In this document: piece by piece, positions 51,101 through 58,375 of the stretch
How the letters are laid out: each line of letters begins with the position of its first letter
Position numbering within the stretch: the stretch's first letter is position 1
Source of the DNA: Nitrospirota bacterium
GTDB taxonomy: Bacteria > Nitrospirota > Thermodesulfovibrionia > Thermodesulfovibrionales > SM23-35
Assembly (NCBI GenBank): GCA_040754395.1
Contig: JBFMCL010000020.1
Coordinates: forward strand, 1 to 61,362
Direction: 5' to 3'
Length of the DNA: 61,362 nucleotides
Position numbers and translations under genes: made by a program
The notes under the pieces: generated by a model
Database searches by the model: none
What the model was told of the DNA's origin: nothing
The model's input: the letters and a program-made list of their open reading frames with translations, nothing else

Positions 51101-52648
51101 TCTGTTATACTGCATGTCGCCACGGCCCTGTGGTCCTCCCGTGTGATGGATAAAGACATCATTTGCGATATACGTCTTGAACCCGGCGATATTTGCCCGC
51201 CAGGTATAGTCATCGTCCTCAAACCCGAATTTTCCGAACGATGCATCAATGCTCCCGATCTTATCAATGACTTCTCTCCGGATGCACATGCAGAATCCGA
51301 CAAGCCGGACAGAGGGCGTTAGTTGACCGTGATGCTGTTGCGTAAACAGTGACGCGAAATTTTCCAGTTCATCGATGTTCTGGTATGAAACATTTGGCAC
51401 AATCTGCGCTCCAGAGACATAATTTGAGCGGGGACCCAGCACCCCAATGTAAGGATGAGACGTCATATGCGCGATGAATCTTGTCACCCATCCTTTTGTA
51501 ACGATCGTGTCATTGTCCAGCAGGATAACGTAATTACCTTTTGCGAGCGACATCGCCTGGGCGCGGGCAGGCGGGCAGCCGACATTTGTCGGATTTTCAA
51601 TCAGTATGATATCCGGCAACGAACGCAGGTACTCGAGCGAACCGTCTGTTGAAGCATTATCCACAACGATAATCTCATGCCTCTCAGGAGTATTTTTCCG
51701 TATTGATTCAAGGCAGGCTTTTATATTTTCAAGTCCATTGTAATTCAGAATGAGAATGGATACGAGTGGAGCCTCCTCGTGTATCACAGGAGAAGGAACA
51801 AATGGCTTCCCCGACGCGTCAATAAAGCTCAGCTCAACTTCCTGATGGCAGGCATTTGGGGTAAAATGCATGAATTGCCTGAGATCGATCCTGTATCCCT
51901 TCTCGAAGAGTTCAGTCAGTTTCTCAGGGCTGTATTCCCTCTTATTACTTGCCCTGTTTGTCCACGATTGCTGGACAATATTTGCCGGCGTGCAAAAAGC
52001 AGCAGACTGCTCAAAACACAGAAGGAAGGGTTTTTCTTTTTGAAATATGGATTTGTTGGCGTCAATGAATGCTTCAAGAGTATTTGGATTACGGAACGGA
52101 AATTGAGCGATAAAGGGCAGGATATCTTCTGTCCTATAAACAGAACTCGAGACCTCAAGTGGATAGCCAAAGTCACATTCACCCTTTGACCAATCGTACT
52201 TCAGAATGCCCTTGCCTACGGCTTCAAAATCGGGAAGTCGCTGATCCCTGTTCAGAGAATAGCAGTATTGGGTATTTCTTCCCAGACGAAGAGAGAATCC
52301 AAGAGCGTCAGTGTGACTTTCCAGACTTTGGAGAACCTCAAACATGCTGAAATCCCTTACAAATAAGCTGTTATCACGAAGAAATAGAACATGGTGAAAA
52401 GGAGCCAGTAGGGCACACATATCGCTTCGGAAATCCTGCTCACGAATAAACTGAATGGATGTATGCTGTCTGTACTCTTCAGCAAGTTTCTCATATTGTG
52501 TGGTATGCAAGGTAGCTGAAGTAGTATATAAAATGCGGATTTGAGTTGTTTCGATATCTCGACCATATAAGAGAAAGGAACGCAGTACTGCATCAAGCTT
52601 TAGAGCGCGGTCTTTACTGAATATCAGAACGATGCAAGAGAATTCCAT
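45200..52648 (-). CDS. Giant multi-domain glycosyltransferase/TPR protein with in-frame repeat insertions
   Basis: A 2482-residue cytoplasmic protein. Order: an N-terminal glycosyltransferase-like region (1-285), GT2 domain A (from ~294; SILILNYNGLENIKACLESI, LLDNDT), GT2 domain B (from ~610; VSIVILLSGQRQYSRKCVES), a TPR stretch (~960-1210), GT2 domain C (from ~1271; ISLCMIAKNEEQNI, LLLDADE), TPRs, GT2 domain D (from ~1958; VSLCMIAKNEQDNI, LILDADE) and C-terminal TPRs. C and D are duplicated modules of the SunS/O-glycosylation type. Five tracts encoded by dispersed palindromic repeats (such as HCEERSDEAISS and RDRHAPPAMTT) interrupt domains or linkers without breaking the frame. It probably builds surface glycan or glycosylates proteins. 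Confidence 0.85.
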   Translation of the reverse strand: MEFSCIVLIFSKDRALKLDAVLRSFLLYGRDIETTQIRILYTTSATLHTTQYEKLAEEYRQHTSIQFIREQDFRSDMCALLAPFHHVLFLRDNSLFVRDFSMFEVLQSLESHTDALGFSLRLGRNTQYCYSLNRDQRLPDFEAVGKGILKYDWSKGECDFGYPLEVSSSVYRTEDILPFIAQFPFRNPNTLEAFIDANKSIFQKEKPFLLCFEQSAAFCTPANIVQQSWTNRASNKREYSPEKLTELFEKGYRIDLRQFMHFTPNACHQEVELSFIDASGKPFVPSPVIHEEAPLVSILILNYNGLENIKACLESIRKNTPERHEIIVVDNASTDGSLEYLRSLPDIILIENPTNVGCPPARAQAMSLAKGNYVILLDNDTIVTKGWVTRFIAHMTSHPYIGVLGPRSNYVSGAQIVPNVSYQNIDELENFASLFTQQHHGQLTPSVRLVGFCMCIRREVIDKIGSIDASFGKFGFEDDDYTWRANIAGFKTYIANDVFIHHTGGPQGRGDMQYNRQLWEAWERYKSKWNLPKDLPYGHHNSPQMLSDILAQPFDPKKHYIPVPEPSEIKHLVYTGSAPELKEPMNILSDTQMMHPVEQETDPAPHQFRTEGLVSIVILLSGQRQYSRKCVESVLKHTRESYELIFVPLIASFAPPKWLRRLLKENRNCRLIKVPSHIEGGGSQGVKGSMDSNPRTLESLNLSSQPLGFSQACNLGMAESSGEHIVLLNDAVEVTKDWLTGLLECHSSADDIGIVGPMTVNMEGRQGVKIATPSGLAMTKKESARNDTFSSRHYEESAKTDDEAISRIKLNNEISSPSARNDKKTGHCEERNADGTALEAFAKEFRDRNRYRRVYVKNVDSFCMLFSHEMAEKIGLFDERYDMPKYADKDYCFRASEEGYRNMIAGDVFVHFHGHHRPDSRTADIASLLNKDRRVFIEQWIHQGGPEADARKRFSMDSLFLADELRQKGEKGNAVVTLRQGIDAYPDDKRLYFALAELLIDDGKFKEALNVLEHLPEGIKNDVMALELMGYCKEGLRQLTEAEQYADEVLNMRTSAGALNLKGTLAFAKLLYPDAERFFQKALDADMGYGESYSNLGALKWSHGKKEDAFTLFEKAFVLSSTSEDIVINYYSAAVDLGKLPEAEKRFREAIGLYPFCRKLQFILIDNLLQQGLFRQAMDEIQKALIAFGIDDDTLNLALKLRQKVGVMEIRSSRGSFNRMQGEMGSIEGENADIARNADPDMRRDRTTKQSHSDIETEEIATPSEADRNVKKEGTISLCMIAKNEEQNIMHALQSVQPVIDEMIVVDTGSTDRTKKIARVFGATVHDFPWTDNFSDARNFSISKATGDWILLLDADEVIAASDYERLRELITEGSRGRGFKDLDKLQQTVIARSTSSPVIARSEATTQSHLEQRDRHAPLAMTTQKGHCEEQRDDTIPSSNPFRHCEEHGDEAIPPFNANREIATPPFTRDDKKGTSKPSVAYSFVSRNYVGEVCVNWYPNDGKYREEAGSGWFPSRKVRLFPNDSRIRFENPVHEMVENSLKKIGIDIKPTEIPIHHYGKLMKHHVLAKGELYYQMGRKKLSKQGEKDPVALYELAVQASELEKFDEALEYWQQLIAIRPDIGKAYYGLGTSYYSLGRYEEALSSYKKALQLSPDSIDASFMYATCELYAGNPDAAIRALKNIHAIESDNPLVVQLLAVSYFCSDRKDEGFEYAKKSQDSMFNPGPYFTNMAEQLISLKRFDYASRLLEATVMLGLATEKTRRLLAECRQRDRHAPPAMTTKDRLPHPLRSPAMTTQKDHCKEHLFPRHCEERSDEAISSFNANREIATPPARDEDYGSHCEERSDEAIPSFNTNREIATPPARDDDKRQVASPPPVASDEDYGSHCEEQRDEAISSFGTTPQSPRSIRDDLQEEEDRPFRSSSNESHTVSDLRRSQTISDSQSPNLNEAPSLSVSLCMIAKNEQDNIARALMSVKGLADEMIVVDTGSTDRTKDIATALGAKVYDFAWTDSFSDARNFSLSKATGKWILILDADEAISSSDYGRLRELITEGSRGRGFKDLGKLQQTVIARRTSSPVIARNAVTKQSHSEQRDRHAPPAMTTKDRLPHPLRSPAMTTQKGHCEERSDEAISSVNANREIATPPAHDDSEEHADPESPESLNPAAVAYTLVSRNYVVPVNTSGWIKNDGAYASEEAGTGWFHGEKVRLFPNDPRIRFEDPVHERIEPSLTTLGISVQRSEIPVHHYGLLDEEKMAAKHEYYFMLGKERLVQKGGDDAKALFDLAVQASGIGKYPEALEYLEKAVSKKPDFSNALESMGNVNYNLGRYAEAISAYNRAMQISPVSRDTVVHYATCEVFTGAVENAIARLEALLQKEPGYPKAMTALAMVLICTGQKEKGFAYINALREMNFSPATYFSFFARQFIDTHLYKYAASLLEAAIETGNFTADTQKLLVECRKKMKASGDRDAKGKGGNPNKADGT
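46195..46450. repeat. In-frame repeat insertion within GT2 domain D
   Basis: Palindromic units (GTGGGCCGGAGGCGTGGCGA, GATTGCTTCGTC..CTCGCAATGAC) split domain D between LRELITEGSRGRGFKDL and VAYTLVSRNY. Encoded text includes HCEERSDEAISSVNANREIA. The frame stays open. Confidence 0.8.
46905..47345. repeat. In-frame repeat insertion between TPR region and GT2 domain D
   Basis: About six palindromic units occupy ~440 bases between the last TPR before domain D (LLEATVMLGLATEKTRRLL) and the start of domain D. Encoded text includes two HCEERSDEAI copies. The frame stays open. Confidence 0.8.
48230..48500. repeat. In-frame repeat insertion within GT2 domain C
   Basis: Palindromic units lie at the same place in domain C as the insertion in domain D, after ELITEGSRGRGFKDLDKLQQ. 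The ~80 bases on the plus-strand right side (about 48480-48550) are nearly identical to 46420-46510. Confidence 0.8.
48835..48960. repeat. In-frame repeat insertion before GT2 domain C
   Basis: GCAATCTCTTCCGTTTCGAT, GAGATTGCTTCGTCGTCCTG and GGCATTCCTCGCAATGTCAG encode NADPDMRRDRTTKQSHSDIE ahead of domain C. The frame stays open. Confidence 0.7.
50150..50350. repeat. In-frame repeat insertion within GT2 domain B
   Basis: Units GTCATTGCGAGCCGAAGGCG, GAGATTGCTTCGTCGTCCGT and CATTGCGAGCCCGGAGGGCG lie between GIVGPMTVNMEGRQGVK and ALEAFAKEFRDRNRY of domain B. The frame stays open. Confidence 0.75.
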
Positions 52649-52685
52649 AATTTTTTATAATAAATAATTCAGAACAACAATGTCA

Positions 52686-55208
52686 CTAATGCAGTTTTTC
52701 CCATAGTGACTTTGCTGCAATATTCTGAGGTTCTAAGGTTAGAGCTGCAATAAGATAATTTTTTGCTTTTTTGAAGTTTGAACGATGTAGTTCGAATGAT
52801 GCAAGTCCTGTCAGCGCTTCGACATTACGGAAATCGCTTTGAAGTAAGTTGAGAAGCTTTTCCTCCTCGGGAGTCGGTCCTTTTATTATTGTAGCCATTT
52901 TTTTGATAAAAATTTTCCCAATATCTTCTTCCATTTTGTTTTCTTGATTTTTTATAAATTTTCTGTATCCGTCAAAGTCCATAATTTTCACATCATAATT
53001 ATCAATACATTCCTTAATTTTAGAACAAATACTATTGATGTTACTGAAATCAAATTTATATTCTTCAGGTATAGGCATATCGTTATAATAATTAGCTGCT
53101 CCTATTTTACCCACAATCACACAGCATCCATTTGATGCTGTTTCTCGAGGGATTCTATCCATGCCTGGATGATTACCAAAGTCAATATAAACCTTACTCA
53201 TGTTATAAAGATGTACTAATTGACTAGTATTGAATCCCTTGAGAGGTATAAATTCTATTGAATTATTTTTGCAGTTATTTATAATTTGAACAGTTGTTTC
53301 CAAACCTTTGGCAGGATTGAATAAAACAATATTTTTCCTATGAGCTACTCTGATATTTCTATCTAAAAATAAATGATTCAAATATTCGCCAAGATAAAAA
53401 TTTCTACCTCCATTATTTTCAACATAATTTTGGGCAAAATTAGACTGGCAAAGATGATAGATATTTGAATCACTCCAATTGCTAAACTTTCCCTCAGAAG
53501 ATCGTAAATTATTATCAACACTCAACCACCAAATGCATTTTCTAATTTTTGAAAATTTATCCAATAGCTGTGTCCAGACCTCAGGGACTATTAAAATATT
53601 ATCCTTTTGATCTTCTATATGAACAGTTTCTCTGGTAATATATTGATCATATATGCGAGAGGAAGGTTTCCCATTACATAAAATATCGCCAAAAGCGCTT
53701 TCTTTGTAAGCAACGTAACAATTATAGCCTAATATATTAAATTTATGAGAAAGTTGATGTAATGCTTCAGGTCCGCCTGTTTCGCTTTTAAAGGGGATTA
53801 CTATATATATTTTGCTATTGTGCTGTAAAATTATATGTTGATACTTCTCCTTAACATAATTATGCTCCTTTTGTCTTAACTCTTCGTTTACGATTTTACT
53901 GAGCTGATAGTCCCATGTTCTATTTACCACATTGATTTTGTTCAACATCAAAGGTTCACCATACTTATCATGCAATCTCTTGTAATAATCGCAATCCATC
54001 AACCAAATTAGATTCTCATCAAATAGCAGAATATTCTTATTACGAATTGTAAGTACACTGGGTGAACTAATTGTATTATTTCCTAAGTAGATGTTTCTAT
54101 TATATTGGGGATAAAATGGACGATAAAATCTAATGCTATCATTGCTGTGTTCACATGCAGTAACTAACCAAGAGGCCTGAGGGTTTTGAGAAAATGCCTC
54201 AACAATTTCTTTTATGCTGTTATCAGAAAAGAGAAAATCATCTTGGAATAAAATCTTGATTAAATGACCTGTACAATTGATCAAGGCGTTATTTAAATTT
54301 GCTGAAGAATTGCCTCGTTTATTCTCATTTCTCAGATATTTTAAATTAAGAAAGCTTTCCCATTTTTTATATAGATTATAAATGTTATCATCCGTGCTAT
54401 GGTCAGAAATTACTACTTCAATATTTTTATATGTCTGTTCATAAATTTTGTTCAAACTGAAATCCAAAAACTCCACTCCATACCCATGCATTTCATAGCA
54501 AGGAATTGCTATAGAAACTAAAAGGTGATTATCTTTTTTTCTCCCAAAATACTCGATATGTATATCTCTATAAAAAATATCTATTTCTTTGAACCCAGCA
54601 TAATTCATCATCTCACGCACTATATATAAATCAAAAACATGATAGTGAGTATAAATTTGGGGATTTGATAAATAGTTCTTATGCCAAATATCAAAATTAT
54701 TAAAACAAAAATCTTTTGTTATATCGAAATTCATTAAGAATTCTTCTGTATGTGATTTATCATCAACCCCGACGTTATTATTTAGGTCCTCTATTAAATG
54801 GCTTAGCGTTGTAACACATCTTTTATGATCGAAAGTCTTTTGATAGTGTGGAATACATGCATATATAATTCCATCTTCTTTTAATATTCTTTTCCATTCT
54901 AAAAGAGCTTTTAAAGGATTAGTCAAATGTTCGATTGTGTGAGAAGATATTACCAAATCAATACTACTATCAGAAAGCATAGGCAGAGAATGAGCGTCAG
55001 CTTGGATGTCAAGTCTATATTCAGTATTGATATAACTTGAACTAATATCAACACTAATAATCTTATTATTTTCTACTATTTTTTCAATTATTGAATTTAC
55101 TGCACCACCAATTCTTAAAATAACTTTGTCTTTATTCCATTCATTTTTATGAAACAAAGCCTGGCAATTAAAAATAAAACGTTGCTGGTTATAGTCGTTA
55201 CACATCAT
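52686..55208 (-). CDS. Methyltransferase - glycosyltransferase - TPR fusion protein
   Basis: An 840-residue multidomain protein. The N-terminal ~230 residues are a class I SAM methyltransferase of Methyltransf_11 type (VILRIGGAVNSIIEKI, DLVISSHTIEHLTNPLKALL, WKRILKEDGIIYACIPH). Next comes a GT2 domain (LLVSIAIPCYEMHGYGVEFL, VVISDHSTDDNIYNLY, ILFQDDFLF), then a GT4-like region (IYIVIPFKSETGGPEALHQL, VYIDFGNHPGMDRIPRETAS) and a final TPR-like hairpin. It is strongly AT-rich relative to upstream genes, consistent with transfer. It lies 37 bases downstream of the giant gene's start codon and is read in the same direction. Confidence 0.85.
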   Translation of the reverse strand: MMCNDYNQQRFIFNCQALFHKNEWNKDKVILRIGGAVNSIIEKIVENNKIISVDISSSYINTEYRLDIQADAHSLPMLSDSSIDLVISSHTIEHLTNPLKALLEWKRILKEDGIIYACIPHYQKTFDHKRCVTTLSHLIEDLNNNVGVDDKSHTEEFLMNFDITKDFCFNNFDIWHKNYLSNPQIYTHYHVFDLYIVREMMNYAGFKEIDIFYRDIHIEYFGRKKDNHLLVSIAIPCYEMHGYGVEFLDFSLNKIYEQTYKNIEVVISDHSTDDNIYNLYKKWESFLNLKYLRNENKRGNSSANLNNALINCTGHLIKILFQDDFLFSDNSIKEIVEAFSQNPQASWLVTACEHSNDSIRFYRPFYPQYNRNIYLGNNTISSPSVLTIRNKNILLFDENLIWLMDCDYYKRLHDKYGEPLMLNKINVVNRTWDYQLSKIVNEELRQKEHNYVKEKYQHIILQHNSKIYIVIPFKSETGGPEALHQLSHKFNILGYNCYVAYKESAFGDILCNGKPSSRIYDQYITRETVHIEDQKDNILIVPEVWTQLLDKFSKIRKCIWWLSVDNNLRSSEGKFSNWSDSNIYHLCQSNFAQNYVENNGGRNFYLGEYLNHLFLDRNIRVAHRKNIVLFNPAKGLETTVQIINNCKNNSIEFIPLKGFNTSQLVHLYNMSKVYIDFGNHPGMDRIPRETASNGCCVIVGKIGAANYYNDMPIPEEYKFDFSNINSICSKIKECIDNYDVKIMDFDGYRKFIKNQENKMEEDIGKIFIKKMATIIKGPTPEEEKLLNLLQSDFRNVEALTGLASFELHRSNFKKAKNYLIAALTLEPQNIAAKSLWEKLH

Positions 55209-55227
55209 AGATTGATCAGGTTATCAA

Positions 55228-56322
55228 TCAAGCGCTTAATTTATTTTCAAATAAATTAAGCGCTTGGGCTATACATTGATCCATATTTAAATATTGGTAT
55301 GTTCCAAGCCGTCCACAAAAATAAACATTTTGCAGCTTGTCAGCTGTCTGCTGATACAATTTATATCTGGCTCTATTTTCATATGATGGTACAGGATAGT
55401 ATGGCTCATCATCGTTCCAGCAAGGATACTCTTTACTGATAGTAGTGTTCGAAATCTCTTGTTTATAAAGATATTTATATTCAACAATGCGTGTAAATTC
55501 ATAATTGTTTGGATAATTGATAACGCCGGTATGCTGATGATATTCTTTGGCATATCTTTCAAATTGGAAGTTTAAACTTCGGTAAGGAAGTTGACCGAAG
55601 TAATAATTAAAAAAGGAGTCAATGGTACCCGTATACACAAGTTTATCAAAAACTACTTCGTTAACGATATTCCTAAAGTCTGTATTTAGCAAAATATGAA
55701 TGTTGTGATGATCAAGCATCCTTTGAAATATTTTGGTAAAGCCTTCTTTCGGTAAGCCTTGCCATTTGTCTGTGAAATACCTCTTGTCATTGTTCATTCT
55801 GATTGGCAAGCGAAGAGTTACAGAAGCATCTAACTGTATAGGATCTATCCCCCATTGTTTCTTAGTATAATTTTTATAGAATGCGTTATATAAATCCCAT
55901 CCAACTTTACTAACAATTGCTTCTTCTGAATTTTGGGGATTGACAATTGGTTCTCTAATCTTATTCAGAAATTTCGGTAGTTCCTTTGAAGATAACTTTT
56001 TTTTAAAAAAATCATTTATTGTATTTATATTAAGCGGTAATGCATAAAATTTTCCCTCGACAAAGGCATCTACGTAATGAACATAGTCGTTGAACTCTGT
56101 AAATTGTGATATATAATTCCAAACACTTTTATTATTAGTATGAAAAATATGCGGGCCATATTTACTAATAAGAACTCCATTATTATCATAGTGATCATAA
56201 GCATTTCCACCTATGTGATTTCGCTTGTCAATAATTAATACCTTTTTATCCAGCTGACTTGCTATTCTCTCAGCTAATGTAGAGCCAGAAAAACCACAAC
56301 CGACAATCAGAAAATCATACAT
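55228..56322 (-). CDS. glf: UDP-galactopyranose mutase
   Basis: Flavoenzyme that converts UDP-galactopyranose to UDP-galactofuranose for cell-surface galactofuranan. The 364 residues show the FAD-binding start YDFLIVGCGFSGSTLAERIA, NHIGGNAYDHYDNNGV, KYGPHIFHTNNKSVW and the C-terminal FCGRLGTYQYLNMDQCIAQA. Length is typical. It overlaps the GT10-like gene by eight bases. It indicates galactofuranose in the surface glycan. Confidence 0.95.
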   Translation of the reverse strand: MYDFLIVGCGFSGSTLAERIASQLDKKVLIIDKRNHIGGNAYDHYDNNGVLISKYGPHIFHTNNKSVWNYISQFTEFNDYVHYVDAFVEGKFYALPLNINTINDFFKKKLSSKELPKFLNKIREPIVNPQNSEEAIVSKVGWDLYNAFYKNYTKKQWGIDPIQLDASVTLRLPIRMNNDKRYFTDKWQGLPKEGFTKIFQRMLDHHNIHILLNTDFRNIVNEVVFDKLVYTGTIDSFFNYYFGQLPYRSLNFQFERYAKEYHQHTGVINYPNNYEFTRIVEYKYLYKQEISNTTISKEYPCWNDDEPYYPVPSYENRARYKLYQQTADKLQNVYFCGRLGTYQYLNMDQCIAQALNLFENKLSA

Positions 56323-57151
56323 TTTTCAAAAATGGGAAAAAATGCTCGTTTATTACTTCTTTTAGTCGTATAGCTATCTCAATACAATATTTTAAACATA
56401 TATTATAGTTAAACTCAATACTAGCAACCCTATGATGATAATATGCTGGATTTAATGTGTTACAAATATCGATTATTGCTTGAACGCTTTCAGCAAATAT
56501 CATTCCATATGGATCAAAATAATTAGAAATATTGGGACATCCCCAATAAATAGGGATGGTTTTCGTAATAAAACAATCTAGAAGCTTTTCAGTGAACCAA
56601 TTATTAACCTTTGCATTTTCTATTGCAATGTGGAACTGAGAACTCATCATTAATAGTTTGCTGGAAGGAGAAATCGGTAATATGGGGTTATTGTCGATAC
56701 TTTCAACTGGGAGCGCACCGCTGATCCAGAAGGACTTTGGCATTTTAATTTCTTTTTGGCGGAACCAGATTTTTTGTCTAAGCAAATGGCCTTCCGTAAA
56801 TTTTTTAGCACCACATATGAATGAAACATCAAATGTTTTTTTCGTAGGCTCTATTTGTTGAGCATCTGACGGGTCTATCCATGACGTGCCAAATACAAAA
56901 AGGCGCGAATTGCTGCAAGCGGTCAGAATTTCTTCATCATGAGCGAGAATGAGATCAAACAAATCCCTATTTCGAATTACTTCAGCATTCGGAATACGAA
57001 AAGGTTGCACTTCGGAAAAAACGGTTAATATTCTGAGAACATTAGAAGGCGGTTCAAAAGGAAGAATATTGTTATAGATTACCACCGGTTGGGGGAAAAC
57101 TAATTTCCTTTTATCCATCCAGTCACAGTTAATAATGTCAGCTTGATACAT
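56315..57151 (-). CDS. Family 10 (alpha-1,3-fucosyltransferase-like) glycosyltransferase
   Basis: A 278-residue glycosyltransferase with the GT10 C-terminal signature FHIAIENAKVNNWFTEKLLD followed by CFITKTIPIYWGCPNISNYF, which binds GDP-sugar. The N-terminal part is a divergent acceptor domain. No membrane anchor is seen. GT10 enzymes transfer fucose, and the neighbouring GT11 and GDP-deoxysugar genes support a GDP-fucose or related donor. It is AT-rich like its neighbours. Confidence 0.8.
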   Translation of the reverse strand: MYQADIINCDWMDKRKLVFPQPVVIYNNILPFEPPSNVLRILTVFSEVQPFRIPNAEVIRNRDLFDLILAHDEEILTACSNSRLFVFGTSWIDPSDAQQIEPTKKTFDVSFICGAKKFTEGHLLRQKIWFRQKEIKMPKSFWISGALPVESIDNNPILPISPSSKLLMMSSQFHIAIENAKVNNWFTEKLLDCFITKTIPIYWGCPNISNYFDPYGMIFAESVQAIIDICNTLNPAYYHHRVASIEFNYNICLKYCIEIAIRLKEVINEHFFPFLKNV

Positions 57152-57263
57152 TTTTGCTAAAGAAATAAATTCTGTAGTCCGTTATGTTCCCGGTATATCT
57201 AAATCTAACATTCTGTTTCTTATCTCAAAACGTAATATCCCGCAAATAGAGTTTTTCTCGATA

Positions 57264-57418
57264 CATATATCTGAAATCCAGCGATAACGACAGAGAATAC
57301 TTGATTTATCAGTCATTACAAGCACCTACAGGGAGCGCGGCAATCTCCTCAAAATAGGCGAGATTGCTTCGTTGTTACTCGCAAAGCCATTCTTATCACT
57401 GGATTTTGATATATAATA
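57264..57418. mobile_element. MITE-like composite repeat element (copy 6), cleanest copy
   Basis: A ~155-base element with clear inverted termini: left ATATATCTGAAATCCAGCGA, right TCACTGGATTTTGATATATA. The inside holds one degenerate pair of palindromic units (GGGAGCGCGGCAATCTCC and GAGATTGCTTCGTTGTTACT). It fills the gap between the GT10 and GT11 genes. Confidence 0.75.
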
Positions 57419-57479
57419 ACACTTATTTCTCCTGAAGTTATGGAATAAATGTTCAGAGACAGTGCATCTGGCAAGAAAC

Positions 57480-58295
57480 TTAAAGTCTTTGCCACGATTC
57501 GGGAATAAGATCCTTCGGATCTAATTCTTGCGATGCAAACCATTTTTTCGGAGAAATAACGATTTTTTCAGGATTAGCAGACAACCATGCCCCCCACCAA
57601 CTGAAAGTACTGTTGGCGGTAATATGATGCTTGCATAAACTCATAAGCCACAAATCTTCATAATTTCTGTCAGGGCCATTATTGGTCATATAAGACGTAG
57701 GATATTCGAGTCGCAGATTATTGAACGCCCATGCCGGATCATCTGAAAAAACGAAAAAGCAAGGTTTGTCTATTATTTTGGTAACCTTCTCTATGGCACT
57801 GTAATAGTAATCTGCAGGGCAGATACCATGCACTCTGTTTGTATGAGGATTACTGACATAGTCACATCTCCGAATATGTACAGATACCGCATTCACACTC
57901 AGAATCTCTTGTGCCATTTTTTCATTAACAGCATCTGGGGCGCTTCTTAAAGTGAATTCATGCCGAATAACATTCTCTATGTCGTCAAAATACTTGGCGC
58001 TCTGCCAGTATCCTTCAAGATAGACGTCTTTGGGTACTTGCAGCATATCAGGATCAAAATAATATGCTTTTTCTCTTACAATGGAACCGGAACCGCGAAT
58101 ACTCATAATATCGTTTATGGATGCAATATCCTCAATAATATTGAAGTGCTGAAGAGAGTATCTATGTAAACGGTAGCTTTGAAACCCGGAGATATCAAGT
58201 TTCAGGGGAACTTCATTCATATAGGCGATTTTGCGGGCAAACGCATATTGAAATAATTGATTGCCCAGTCCGCCGATTAAAAAAACAATAACCAC
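57480..58295 (-). CDS. Family 11 alpha-1,2-fucosyltransferase
   Basis: A 271-residue GT11 enzyme that transfers L-fucose from GDP-fucose to a galactose 2-OH. It has the N-terminal GGLGNQLFQYAFARKIA, the GDP-binding motif VSVHIRRCDYV, FFVFSDDPAW and ITANSTFSWWGAWLS. Length fits the family. Read in the same direction as the rest of the glycan locus. Confidence 0.92.
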   Translation of the reverse strand: MVIVFLIGGLGNQLFQYAFARKIAYMNEVPLKLDISGFQSYRLHRYSLQHFNIIEDIASINDIMSIRGSGSIVREKAYYFDPDMLQVPKDVYLEGYWQSAKYFDDIENVIRHEFTLRSAPDAVNEKMAQEILSVNAVSVHIRRCDYVSNPHTNRVHGICPADYYYSAIEKVTKIIDKPCFFVFSDDPAWAFNNLRLEYPTSYMTNNGPDRNYEDLWLMSLCKHHITANSTFSWWGAWLSANPEKIVISPKKWFASQELDPKDLIPESWQRL

Positions 58296-58375
58296 TTGGC
58301 CTTTAACCTTGGAGAATCACTTAATGGAGAACTTGATATGAAAGTGTTGGACTTGCTCATGCAAGCATTCATTGA

